This document shows positions 12,601 to 26,581 of a DNA stretch of 64,000 bases, piece by piece. Position 1 is the stretch's first letter. Every line of letters begins with the position of its first letter. The position numbers and the translations under genes were made by a program. The notes beneath the pieces were generated by a model. It searched no databases, was not told the origin of the DNA, and saw nothing but the letters and a program-made list of their open reading frames with translations. This stretch comes from Osedax frankpressi (lineage: Eukaryota > Annelida > Polychaeta > Sabellida > Siboglinidae): positions 36,995,691-37,059,690 of the forward strand of contig OZ038315.1 in the NCBI GenBank assembly GCA_964035775.1. Reading direction: 5' to 3'.

Positions 12601-15600
12601 CATAATAGTAACATAATAGTAACATAATAGTAACATAATAGTAACATAATAGTTACATAATCTTAACATAATAGTAACATAATAGTAACATATTCGTAAC
12701 ATAATAGTAACATAATAGTAACATAATAGTAACATAATAGTAACATAATAGTTACATAATAGTAACATAATAGTAACATAATAGTAACATAATAGTAATA
12801 TAATAGTAACATAACAGTAATATAATAGTAACATAATAGTAACATAACAGTAATATAATAGTAACATAATAGTAACATAACAGTAATATAATAGTAACAT
12901 AATATTAACATAATAGTAACATAATAGTAACATAATAGTAACATAATAGTAACATAATAGTTACATAATAGTAACGTAATAGTAAAATAATAGTAATATA
13001 ATAGTAACATAATAGTAACATAATAGTAACATAATAGTAAAATAATAGTAATATAATAGTAACATAATATTAACATAATAGTAACATAATAGTAACATAA
13101 TAGTGACATAATAGTAACATAATAGTTACATAATAGTAACATAATAGTAACATAATAGTAACATACATGTATTATAACAGTTACATAATAGTAACATAAT
13201 AGTTACATAATAGTAACATAATAGTAACATAATAGTTACATAATAGTAACATAATAGTAACATAATAGTAACATAATAGTAACATAATAGTAATATAATA
13301 GTAACATAACAGTAATATAATAGTAACATAAAAGTAACATAACAGTAATATAATAGTAACATAATAGTAACATAATAGTAACATAATAGTAACATAATAG
13401 TAACATAATAGTAATATAATAGTAACATAATAGTAATATAATAGTAACATAATAGTTACATAATAGTTACATAATAGTAATATAATAGTAACATAATAGT
13501 AACATAATAGTAACATAATAGTAATATAATAGTAACATAATAGTAATATAATAGTAATATAATAGTAACATAATAGTAACATAATAGTAATATAATAGTA
13601 ACATAATCTTAACATAATAGTAACATAATAGTAACATAATAGTAACATAATAGTAACATAATAGTAACATAATAGTAACATAATAGTTACATAATCTGTA
13701 ACATAATAGTAACATAATAGTAACATATTCGTAACATAATAGTAACATAATAGTAACATAATAGTAACATAATAGTTACATAATAGTAACATAATAGTAA
13801 CATAATAGTAACATAATAGTAATATAATAGTAACATAACAGTAATATAATAGTAACATAATATTAACATAACAGTAATATAATAGTAACATAATAGTAAC
13901 ATAATAGTTACATAATAGTAACATAAAAGTTACATAATAGTAACATAATAGTTACATAATAGTAACATAATAGTAACATAATAGTAACATAATAGTAACA
14001 TAACAGTAATATAATAGTAACATAATAGTAACATAACAGTAATATAATAGTAACATAATCTTAACATAATAGTAATATAAATAGTAACATAATAGTAACA
14101 TAATAGTAACATAATAGTTACATAATAGTAACATAATAGTAACATAATAGTAACATAATAGTTACATAATAGTAACATAATAGTAAAATAATAGTAATAT
14201 AATAGTAACATAATAGTAACATAATAGTAACATAATAGTAAAATAATAGTAAAATAATAGTAACATAATATTAACATAATAGTAACATAATAGTAACATA
14301 ATAGTAACATAATAGTAACATAATAGTTACATAATAGTAACATAATAGTAGCATAATAGTAACATACATGTATTATAACAGTTACATAATAGTAACATAA
14401 TAGTAATATAATAGTAATATAATAGTAACATAATAGTAACATAATAGTTACATAATAGTAACATAATTGTAATATAATAGTAACATAATCTTAACATAAT
14501 AGTAACATAATAGTAACATAATAGTAACATAATAGTAACATAATAGTTACATAATAGTAACATAATAGTAATATAATAGTAACATAATAGTAACATAATA
14601 GTTACATAATAGTAACATAATAGTTACATAATAGTAACATAATAGTAACATAATAGTAACATACATGTATTATAACAGTTGCATAATAGTAACATAATAG
14701 TAATATAATAGTAATATAATAGTAACATAATAGTAACATAATAGTTACATAATAGTAACATAATAGTAACATAATAGTAACATAATAGTAATATAATAGT
14801 AACATAACAGTAATATAATAGTAACATAATAGTAACATAACAGTAATATAATAGTAACATAATAGTAACATAATAGTAACATAATAGTAACATAATAGTA
14901 ACATAATAGTAATATAATAGTAACATAATAGTAATATAATAGTAACATAATAGTTACATAATAGTTACATAATAGTAACATAATAGTAACATAATAGTAA
15001 CATAATAGTAACATAATAGTAATATAATAGTAACATAATAGTAATATAATAGTAACACAATAGTAACATAATAGTAACATAATAGTAATATAATAGTAAC
15101 ATAATCTTAACATAATAGTAACATAATAGTAACATAATAGTAACATAATAGTAACATAATAGTTACATAATCTTAACATAATAGTAACATAATAGTAACA
15201 TATTCGTAACATAATAGTAACATAATAGTAACATAATAGTAACATAATAGTAACATAATAGTTACATAATAGTAACATAATAGTAACATAATAGTAACAT
15301 AATAGTAATATAATAGTAACATAACAGTAATATAATAGTAACATAATAGTAACATAACAGTAATATAATAGTAACATAATAGTAACATAACAGTAATATA
15401 ATAGTAACATAATATTAACATAATAGTAACATAATAGTAACATAATAGTAACATAATAGTAACATAATAGTTACATAATAGTAACGTAATAGTAAAATAA
15501 TAGTAATATAATAGTAACATAATAGTAACATAATAGTAACATAATAGTAAAATAATAGTAATATAATAGTAACATAATATTAACATAATAGTAACATAAT

Positions 15601-18600
15601 AGTAACATAATAGTGACATAATAGTAACATAATAGTTACATAATAGTAACATAATAGTAACATAATAGTAACATACATGTATTATAACAGTTACATAATA
15701 GTAACATAATAGTTACATAATAGTAACATAATAGTAACATAATAGTTACATAATAGTAACATAATAGTAACATAATAGTAACATAATAGTAACATAATAG
15801 TAATATAATAGTAACATAACAGTAATATAATAGTAACATAAAAGTAACATAACAGTAATATAATAGTAACATAATAGTAACATAATAGTAACATAATAGT
15901 AACATAATAGTAACATAATAGTAATATAATAGTAACATAATAGTAATATAATAGTAACATAATAGTTACATAATAGTTACATAATAGTAATATAATAGTA
16001 ACATAATAGTAACATAATAGTAACATAATAGTAATATAATAGTAACATAATAGTAATATAATAGTAATATAATAGTAACATAATAGTAACATAATAGTAA
16101 TATAATAGTAACATAATCTTAACATAATAGTAACATAATAGTAACATAATAGTAACATAATAGTAACATAATAGTAACATAATAGTAACATAATAGTTAC
16201 ATAATCTGTAACATAATAGTAACATAATAGTAACATATTCGTAACATAATAGTAACATAATAGTAACATAATAGTAACATAATAGTAACATAATAGTTAC
16301 ATAATAGTAACATAATAGTAACATAATAGTAACATAATAGTAATATAATAGTAACATAACAGTAATATAATAGTAACATAATATTAACATAACAGTAATA
16401 TAATAGTAACATAATAGTAACATAATAGTTACATAATAGTAACATAAAAGTTACATAATAGTAACATAATAGTTACATAATAGTAACATAATAGTAACAT
16501 AATAGTAACATAATAGTAACATAACAGTAATATAATAGTAACATAATAGTAACATAACAGTAATATAATAGTAACATAATCTTAACATAATAGTAATATA
16601 AATAGTAACATAATAGTAACATAATAGTAACATAATAGTTACATAATAGTAACATAATAGTAACATAATAGTAACATAATAGTTACATAATAGTAACATA
16701 ATAGTAAAATAATAGTAATATAATAGTAACATAATAGTAACATAATAGTAACATAATAGTAAAATAATAGTAAAATAATAGTAACATAATATTAACATAA
16801 TAGTAACATAATAGTAACATAATAGTAACATAATAGTAACATAATAGTTACATAATAGTAACATAATAGTAGCATAATAGTAACATACATGTATTATAAC
16901 AGTTACATAATAGTAACATAATAGTAATATAATAGTAATATAATAGTAACATAATAGTAACATAATAGTTACATAATAGTAACATAATTGTAATATAATA
17001 GTAACATAATCTTAACATAATAGTAACATAATAGTAACATAATAGTAACATAATAGTAACATAATAGTTACATAATAGTAACATAACAGTAATATAATAG
17101 TAACATAATAGTAACATAATAGTTACATAATAGTAACATAATAGTTACATAATAGTAACATAATAGTAACATAATAGTAACATACATGTATTATAACAGT
17201 TGCATAATAGTAACATAATAGTAATATAATAGTAATATAATAGTAACATAATAGTAACATAATAGTTACATAATAGTAACATAATAGTAACATAATAGTA
17301 ACATAATAGTAACATAATAGTGATATAAAAGTAACATAATAGTAACATAATAGTAAAATAATAGTAACATAATAGTAACATAATAGTAACATAATAGTAA
17401 CATAATAGTAATATAATAGTAACATAATAGTAACATAATAGTTACATAATAGTAACATAATAGTAACATAATAGTTACATAATAGTAACATAATAGTAAC
17501 ATAATAGTAACATAATAGTAACATAATAGTGATATAAAAGTAACATAATAGTAACATAATAGTAAAATAATAGTAACATAATAGTAACATAATAGTAACA
17601 TAATAGTAACATAATAGTAATATAATAGTAACATAATAGTAACATAATAGTAACATAATAGTGATATAAAAGTAACATAATAGTAACATAATAGTAAAAT
17701 AATAGTAACATAATAGTAACATAATAGTAACATAATAGTAACATAATAGTAATATAATAGTAACATAATAGTAACATAATAGTTACATAATAGTAACATA
17801 ATAGTAACATAATAGTAACATAATAATAACATAATAGTAACATAATAGTAACATATTAGTAACTTAATAGTAACATAATAGTAACATAATAGTAACATAA
17901 TAGTAACATAATAGTAACATAATAGTAACATAATAGTAACATAATAGTAACATAATAGTAACATAATAGTAACATAATAGTAAAATAATAGTAAAATAAT
18001 AGTAACATAATATTAACATAATAGTAACATAATAGTAACATAATAGTAATATAATAGTAACATAATAGTAACATAATAGTAACATAATAGTAACATAATA
18101 GTAACATAATAGTAACATAATAGTAACATAATAGTTACATAATAGTAACATAATAGTTACATAATAGTAATATAATAGTAACATAATAGTAACATTATAG
18201 TAATATAATAGTAACATAATAGTAACATAATAGTAACATAATAGTAACATAATAGTAACATAATAGTAACATAACAGTAACATAATAGTAACATAATAGT
18301 AACATAATAGTTACATAATAGTAACATAAAAGTTACATAATAGTAACATAATAGTTACATAATAGTAGCATAATAGTAACATAATAGTAACATAATAGTA
18401 ACATAACAGTAATATAATAGTAACATAATAGTAACATAACAGTAATATAATAGTAACATAATCTTAACATAATAGTAACATAATAGTAACATAATAGTAA
18501 CATAATAGTAACATAATAGTTACATAATAGTAACCTAATAGTAACATAATAGTAACATAATAGTTACATAATAGTAACATAATAGTAAAATAATAGTAAT

Positions 18601-21394
18601 ATAATAGTAACATAATAGTAACATAATAGTAACATAATAGTAAAATAATAGTAAAATAATAGTAACATAATATTAACATAATAGTAACATAATAGTAACA
18701 TAATAGTAACATAATAGTAACATAATAGTTACATAATAGTAACATAATAGTAACATAATAGTAACATACATGTATTATAACAGTTACATAATAGTAACAT
18801 AATAGTAATATAATAGTAATATAATAGTAACATAATAGTAACATAATAGTTACATAATAGTAACATAATTGTAATATAATAGTAACATAATCTTAACATA
18901 ATAGTAACATAATAGTAACATAATAGTAACATAATAGTAACATAATAGTTACATAATAGTAACATAACAGTAATATAATAGTAACATAATAGTAACATAA
19001 TAGTTACATAATAGTAACATAATAGTTACATAATAGTAACATAATAGTAACATAATAGTAACATACATGTATTATAACAGTTGCATAATAGTAACATAAT
19101 AGTAATATAATAGTAATATAATAGTAACATAATAGTAATATAATAGTAACATAATAGTGATATAAAAGTAACATAATAGTAACATAATAGTAAAATAATA
19201 GTAACATAATAGTAACATAATTGTAACATAATAGTAACATAATAGTAATATAATAGTAACATAATAGTAACATAATAGTTACATAATAGTAACATAATAG
19301 TAACATAATAGTAACATAATAATAACATAATAGTAACATAATAGTAACATAATAGTAACTTAATAGTAACATAATAGTAACATAATAGTAACATAATAGT
19401 AACATAATAGTAACATAATATTAACATAATAGTAACATAATAGTAACATAATAGTAACATAATAGTAACATAATAGTAACATAATAGTAACATAATAGTA
19501 ACATAATAGTAACATAATAGTAACATAATAGTAACATAATAGTAACATAATAGTAACATAATAGTAACATAATAGTAACATAATAGTAACATAATAGTAA
19601 CATAATAGTAACATAATAGTAAAATAATAGTAACATAATAGTAACATAATAGTAACATAATAGTAACATTATAGTAATATAATAGTAACATAATAGTAAC
19701 ATAATAGTAACATAATAGTAACATACATGTATTGTAACAGTTACATAATAGTAACATAATAGTAACATAATAGTAACATAATAGTAACATAATAGTTACA
19801 TAATAGTTACATAATAGTAACATAATAGTTACATAATAGTAACATAATAGTAACATAATAGTAACATAATAGTAACATAATTGTTACATAAATGTAACAT
19901 AATTGTTACACAATAGTAACATAATTGTTACATAATAGTAACACAATAGTTACATAATAGTAACATAATAGTAACATAATAGTTACATAATCTTAACATA
20001 ATAGTAACATAATAGTTACATAATAGTAATATAATAGTAACATAATAGTAACATAATTGCTACATAATAGTAACATAATTGTTACATAATAGTAACATAA
20101 TAGTAATATAATAGTAACATAATAGTAACATAATAGTAACATAATAGTTACATAATCTTAACATAATAGTAACATAATAGTAACATAATAGTAACATAAT
20201 AGTAACATAATAGTAACATAATAGTAACATAATCTTAACATAATAGTAACATAATAGTTACATAATAGTAATATAATAGTAACATAATAGTAACATAATA
20301 GTAACATAATAGTTACATAATAGTAACATAATAGTAACATAATAGTAACATAATAGTAACATAATTGTTACATAATAGTAACATAATTGTTACATAATAG
20401 TAACATAATTGTTACATAATAGTAACATAATAGTAACATAATAGTTACATAATAGTAACATTATAGTAACATAATAGTAACATAATAGTAACATAATAGT
20501 TACATAATAGTAACATAATAGTAACATAATAGTTACATAATAGTAACATAATAGTAACATAATAGTAACATAATAGTAACATAATAGTAACATAATAGTT
20601 ACATAATAGTTACATAATAGTAACATAATAGTAACATAATAGTAACATAATAGTAACATAATAGTTACATAATAATAACATAATAGTAACATAATAGTAA
20701 CATAATAGTAACATAATTGTTACATAATAGTAATATAATTGTTACATAATAGTAACATAATTGTTACATAATAGTAACATAATAGTAACATAATAGTTAC
20801 ATAATAGTAACATTATAGTAACATAATAGTAACATAATAGTAACATAATAGTTACATAATAGTAATATAATAGTAACATAATAGTTACATAATAGTAACA
20901 TTATAGTAACATAATAGTAACATAATAGTAACATAATAGTTACATAATAGTAACATAATAGTAACATAATAGTTACATAATAGTAACATAATAGTAACAT
21001 AATAGTAACATAATAGTAACATAATAGTAACATAATAGTTACATAATAATTACATAATAGTAACATAATAGTAACATAATAGTAACATTATAGTAATATA
21101 ATAGTAACATAATAGTTACATAATAGTAACATAATAGTTACATAATAGTAACATAATAGTAACATAATAGTAACATAATAGTAACATAATAGTAATATAA
21201 TAGTTACATAATAGTTACATAATAGTAACATAATAGTAACATAATAGTAAAATAATAGTAACATAATAGTAATATAATAGTAACATAATAGTTACATAAT
21301 AGTAACATAATAGTTACATAATAATAACATAATAGTTACATAATAGTAACATAATAGTAACATAATAGTAACATAATAGTAACATAATTGTAAC
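9650..21394. repeat. 11-bp satellite, about 11.7 kb
   Basis: About a thousand head-to-tail copies of CATAATAGTAA with scattered variant units (GTTACATAATA, AATCTTAACAT, AACAGTAATAT). Because 11 is not a multiple of three and no frame of the minus strand meets a stop, long artificial open frames appear. They read the cyclic peptide LLLCYYYVTIM and are not genes. Variant units mark higher-order duplications: 12,235-14,744 is repeated in tandem at 14,745 to about 17,270, and a third partial copy lies at about 18,300-19,130. The array fills most of the space between two convergent membrane-protein genes. A centromeric, subtelomeric or merely expanded intergenic origin cannot be told apart here. 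Confidence 0.97.
12235..17270. repeat. Tandem 2.5-kb duplication within the 11-bp satellite
   Basis: The pattern of variant units in 12,235-14,744 recurs immediately next to it with an offset of 2,510 bp. One extra 11-bp unit near 16,260 raises the offset to 2,521 bp. For hundreds of bases the two copies look identical, including rare irregular spots such as AATCTGTAACAT (13,693 and 16,203). This is a recent tandem duplication, most simply by unequal exchange. Confidence 0.9.
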
Positions 21395-21730
21395 TATTTA
21401 AATGCATAAGGAAACAGAAAATTACGTTTTCAGTTAGACTTAAATTATAGGATTTTTGTATTTGTGATTAATTTAATAATTAATATAATTTATATTATAT
21501 TTTTTTTGTATTATATATATTAGTAAATCTTCATTGTAAGTACTAATTACACTCTACTAAAATTATCAGTTATAAAAACAATTATATAATGTGCAATTCC
21601 GCAATGACGTAATACTTGATGTCAGTGGAGTTTTTAGAAAATGAGGCTAACATTTAAAATTTAAGTAATACAAACTCAACTTTTAATTTGGATTCAATTG
21701 CTAAGGACATTTCTATATCTAGTTATAATT
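21395..21730. other. Short unique interval between satellites
   Basis: Non-repetitive AT-rich sequence. At 21,589-21,625 the words ATGTGCA, CGTAAT and GATGTCAG appear in the same order as in the terminal repeats of the 1.15-5.72 kb Gypsy fossil. This may be a solo-LTR fragment. No gene is seen. Confidence 0.35.
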
Positions 21731-22000
21731 ACCGGAATACCGGTATCACGGAGTACCTGTATCAGGGAGTACCGGTATCATGGAGTACCGGTATCGCGGA
21801 ATACCGGTATCACGGAGTAAGGGTATTTCTGAGTACCGGGATCAAGGAGTACCGTTATCAAGGAGTACCGGTATCGCGGAGTACCGGTATCAGGGAGTAC
21901 CGGTATCGCGGAGTACCGGTATCGCGGAGTACCGGTATCACGGAGTACCGGTATCACGGAGTACCGGTATTACGGAGTACCGGGATCAAGGAGTACCGGA
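21731..22000. repeat. 16-bp GC-rich minisatellite
   Basis: About 17 head-to-tail copies of ACCGGTATCACGGAGT and close variants (CGCGG, CAGGG, CATGG). The unit carries the palindrome ACCGGT and one or two CpG sites, so this island is near 50% G+C in an otherwise very AT-rich region. Because 16 is not a multiple of three, stop-free frames run through it. They are artefacts. Confidence 0.95.
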
Positions 22001-22310
22001 AATATAATATCAGATGAGATAGGAAATTCTCTATATACTACATTCAAATGAATGTGTGTTATAATGTAATAGTTCTTAAAGAAGAAATACCCATAATTAA
22101 TATGACTGGTATACATTGACTGGTATACTGATTATCGTCATGCTTCACTGATCGCGCTTATAATGAGTAGCTGATATCATTGCAGGGTATGTACATGTTA
22201 TTATACATATATTGACCACCTAGTATATACACTACATATAGTCTTAGTAACGGTATATGCTATCTTACTGACATCCTTATGAATTATTATTAACATAATT
22301 CTAATTCAAA
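22001..22310. other. Unique spacer between two 16-bp-type arrays
   Basis: About 300 bp of non-repetitive sequence, less AT-rich than its surroundings. No gene or RNA is recognised in it. Confidence 0.5.
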
Positions 22311-22318
22311 TTATATAA

Positions 22319-23256
22319 TTGATAGTATATATACTTGATAGTATATATATTTGATAGTATATATACTTGATAGCATATATATAATTGATAGTATATATAT
22401 ACTTGATAGTATATATACTTGATAGTATATATACTTGATAGCATATATACTTGATAGTATATATATACTTGATAGTATATATACTTGATAGCATATATAC
22501 TTGATAGCATATATACTTGATAGCATATATACTTGATAGCATATATACTTGATAGTATATATACTTGATAGTATATATACTTGATAGTATATATATACTT
22601 GATAGTATATATACTTGATAGCATATATACTTGATAGTATATATACTTGATAGTATATATACTTGATAGTATATATATACTTGATAGCATATATACTTGA
22701 TAGTATATATATACTTGATAGTATATATACTTGATAGCATATATACTTGATAGCATATATACTTGATAGCATATATACTTTATAGCATATATATACTTGA
22801 TAGTATATATACTTGATAGTATATATATACTTGATAGTATATATACTTGATAGTATATATACTTGATAATATATATACTTTATAGTATATATATACTTGA
22901 TAGTATATATACTTGATAGTATATATATACTTGATAGTATATATACTTGATAGTATATATACTTGATAGTATATATACTTGATAGTATATATACTTGATA
23001 GTATATATACTTGATAGTATATATACTTGATAGTATATATACTTGATAGTATATATACTTGATAGTATATATACTTGATAGTATATATATACTTGATAGT
23101 ATATATACTTGATAGTATATATATATACTTGATAGTATATATACTTGATAGTATATATACTTGATAGTATATATACTTGATAGTATATATACTTGATAGT
23201 ATATATACTTGATATTATATATACTTGATAGTATATATACTTGATAGCATATATAT
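22319..23256. repeat. 16/18-bp AT-rich minisatellite
   Basis: More than 50 copies of GATAGTATATATACTT, with units two or four bases longer where the TA core grew, and a GATAGCATATATACTT variant. The core AAGTATATATACTT is palindromic, so each unit can fold or bind symmetrically. Stop-free frames on the minus strand (IKYIYYQVYM repeats) follow from the repeat. Confidence 0.95.
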
Positions 23257-23399
23257 AGCCAACATTATATTATTCTTTATATTATTTTATTAATTAATTC
23301 TTTGATTGGTATTTAGATAATTTATTTTATAAATATACATAAACACTTATAATGTTTAACATTTACTAGTGAACTATCATTAATTTTAATATTAAAAGT

Positions 23400-23432
<33 letters not shown>

Positions 23433-24775
23433 TATCATTATAATATAACATGTTGGTTTTGATTATTATCATGGTTATTATTGAACCTAAATTGTAATGT
23501 ATTTATAGTATTATTAAACCAATCTTTCAATTTATTTATATTTATTAATGATTTATTTCCGTGGTCTTTTTTTTCTCTTTAAACCCATATTGGTTATATT
23601 AAATAAATAAATTAATAAATTATTCATTAAATAAATTATTGTTATCAAATATTTTGATGGATTGTTGTAATATTGATATTAGCCTATTTATTCAGTGTTT
23701 TGTGAATTAGTCTAATTAAGGAATTAAAAAATATTAAAAGTATGGTAGAAGATTAATTAAGCTTGGAGATTTTTTTTATAATTTTAAAATATATATTATT
23801 AAAGTATTTTGAAGTGTTTGAATTAAGATCATTAAATAATGTATTCTTAATTTTGTTATAATTATTTATGGATAACACGAATTAAAAACTTATGGGCATT
23901 TGTATATTTTGTTATTTAAAATATGTTTGTATTAGTTATAAAGTTATCAGAAATTACAAAATTGTCATTTGTTATTTAGTTATTATTGGTTATTAAAATA
24001 GTACAATTAGTCGTTATAAACTTATTATTAAATTATTATTATTTGTTAAATTATTTATATATTCAGTAATATTAAAAGTATATATCAGTCGATAGTGATA
24101 AAAAAAATATTAAAATAATCTGCTATTTCAGTTAAATTATTATATTTATGATTATTATAGTTTACTTGTTAAAAGATAAATACTAATATTGTTATTATTA
24201 ATTAGTTAATATCAATAGTAAAACCTATCTATAATGTACTGGTAATATGTTAATTTCTAAACTTATCTTTACCTCTAAAATCAATACCTCGAATACTCCT
24301 CTAATATGGAATAAAATATCAATTATCACAATTTTATGAAGTTATGTTTTATTTTATAAATTCAACTGGGTACAAATCAATACAAATCATTATCATTATC
24401 ATTATGTATTACCATTGTCATCACATGGCTACTGTATTCATCAATGACACCGGCAGATTGGAATTACGGTATAAGTACAAGTATGCATATGTTGTTGAAG
24501 TACATATGTTATTTAAGTATATATAAGGTATATATATCAAATAAATTGTTCAAGTATATGTAAGTATATGTGTCACGTATGTTATTCAAGTATATATAAG
24601 ATATATGCATCGAGTATAATATTCACGTATATGTAAGGTATTTGTATCAAGTATAACATATAATCCGACTGGATTTTATATTTTATATTAATACTTATCA
24701 GTCCTTAGAATAATTTCTTAATTCATTATATAACAAAATAAATCTTTCCATACTCTTTTTGGGAAAAGTTTTACA

Positions 24776-24779
<4 letters not shown>

Positions 24780-24832
<53 letters not shown>
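24780..24832. repeat. (TA)n microsatellite
   Basis: About 26 uninterrupted TA dinucleotides, one of the longest pure tracts in the window. Confidence 0.97.
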
Positions 24833-24836
<4 letters not shown>

Positions 24837-25504
24837 TCTTATATAAGAATCTCAATATAAGTTGTATACATTTTTTACAAATCAAATAAATATATTTTTA
24901 TTTTATACAATTTATTTTTGATTATCTTAATTTAATTTAATACATTAAATAAAAGATACCATTTAATATATATATACTACAATATAATTCAATATAATTC
25001 AATATTATATTATTATATAGCCAATGATTTTATTATAATATTATTATATTTCTTTGTCAAGTTATATTTATCTAATAAGTTAGAGTTATTTAATTTGTGT
25101 TTAGAAAAATAAATCTATCCTACTAAAAAAATGGTATATCATTTGTTTTAATAATTGTTTGTATATATACTCCCCGTTTAGAAATATTTCACTGTGGATA
25201 TGATCGAATTCCCCCTAATTTGTATATTTTAATTATGCTTTATTCCAACTCTCTGACACTATATTAAATTTAATACGTAAAGCATATCATTATTAATATA
25301 TTATTTTCTAAATATAATATCTTTATTATAATAATACTTCATAATAGAATTAAGAAAATAAACAAATTCTATATTTATAGTTTATTCAAATTCATTATTA
25401 CAATTGTCAATCTCTTTAATCAATCAAACACTTAAATTGATTTAAATTAATTATATTATGATTTATGTGAAATATAAAATATTTTATATATTTTTAACAT
25501 ACTA

Positions 25505-25542
<38 letters not shown>

Positions 25543-26170
25543 TTACATATATATATATATATATATATGTTTACACTGGTAGAGTATATTCTATATAGTA
25601 TTATATATTACCTTTATTAATTAATATCTAATATAAATAATATTTATATACTGAAATAAAATTATGAAAATTATTATTTTCCATTTTACAATATTAATTT
25701 TTATTTAATTCACTGAATATATATCACATAACAAAATATGAGGATATTTATAATGATATGTATTTTTTTTAGTATTTTTACTATTCACTATGATATTTAT
25801 AGTATACATTTGTTTAGAACTTATCATATGATAATATATAATACCATTTACATGATAGAGGAATTGTTAAAATGATTTATAATTCATTATTAAAAAAATA
25901 ATTATAAAATAAAGTCATATTGTTACCGATTGCTAACATAATTAAAATAATTGATACAAATATAAAATGTTTTAAAAGATTTATACTATATTTATACTAT
26001 TTATACTATATAGAACTTATATTTAAATTAAAATAACAACTGAATATATAAAAATAAACCATAAAGTAAAAGAGGCTAGTTATTTTTCAATATATCAACT
26101 ATTTCTTATACCAGCACTAGTTTTAGCCATTTTTATAATTTTTTTATAAATCTGAGGTGCTTTTGATTTT

Positions 26171-26173
<3 letters not shown>

Positions 26174-26224
<51 letters not shown>

Positions 26225-26237
26225 TATATGATATATG

Positions 26238-26289
<52 letters not shown>

Positions 26290-26351
26290 ATATATTTATA
26301 TATATATATATATATATTTATATTATGTATATATATATATTATATATATAC
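26174..26351. repeat. Compound (TA)n tract
   Basis: Several TA runs separated by GATATATGATA and TTTATATTATG interruptions. Long palindromic potential follows from the composition alone. Confidence 0.93.
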
Positions 26352-26581
26352 TCACTATTATTATTTTAGGGGTATACAATTGATGTGTAACTATTATCTA
26401 CACATGGAAAATTAAATTAGTAGAAATAATAATATCTTGTAACTAACATGTAATAAATCAAGATAATATCGATATTTATATTTAAATATAGGTAAAAAAT
26501 AAAATACATTAAAGATAGACATACATATATGTATATATACAGACATATATATGTAAAATATACATTGAAACCATAAATTTA

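Larger units (their letters stand above)
23257..26581. other. AT-rich intergenic DNA downstream of the second membrane-protein gene
   Basis: Low-complexity AT-rich sequence with (TA)n tracts. Degenerate repeats of a CAAGTATATGTAAGTAT type lie at about 24,480-24,660. No supported gene is seen. A stop-free stretch near 26,050-26,145 encodes a hydrophobic run but lacks a start codon and splice sites. Confidence 0.5.

Noticed and set aside
9705-21066. Dozens of long minus-strand open frames reading LLLCYYYVTIM repeats, up to 276 codons
   Set aside because: They are the 11-bp satellite read through in any minus-strand frame. There is no start context, domain or splice structure, and all three frames give the same cyclic peptide.
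21688-22017. A 109-codon plus-strand frame rich in STGITEYRYHG repeats
   Set aside because: Comes from the GC-rich 16-bp array. The 16-bp unit gives the same peptide in every frame and nothing resembles a known protein.
22301-22772. Three overlapping minus-strand frames of about 150 codons rich in Ile and Tyr
   Set aside because: Produced by the 16/18-bp AT-rich minisatellite.
26050-26145. A hydrophobic open stretch on the plus strand (FLIPALVLAIFIIFL)
   Set aside because: No start codon, weak splice sites and no partner exon. The opposite strand is also open. Could be chance in AT-rich DNA.
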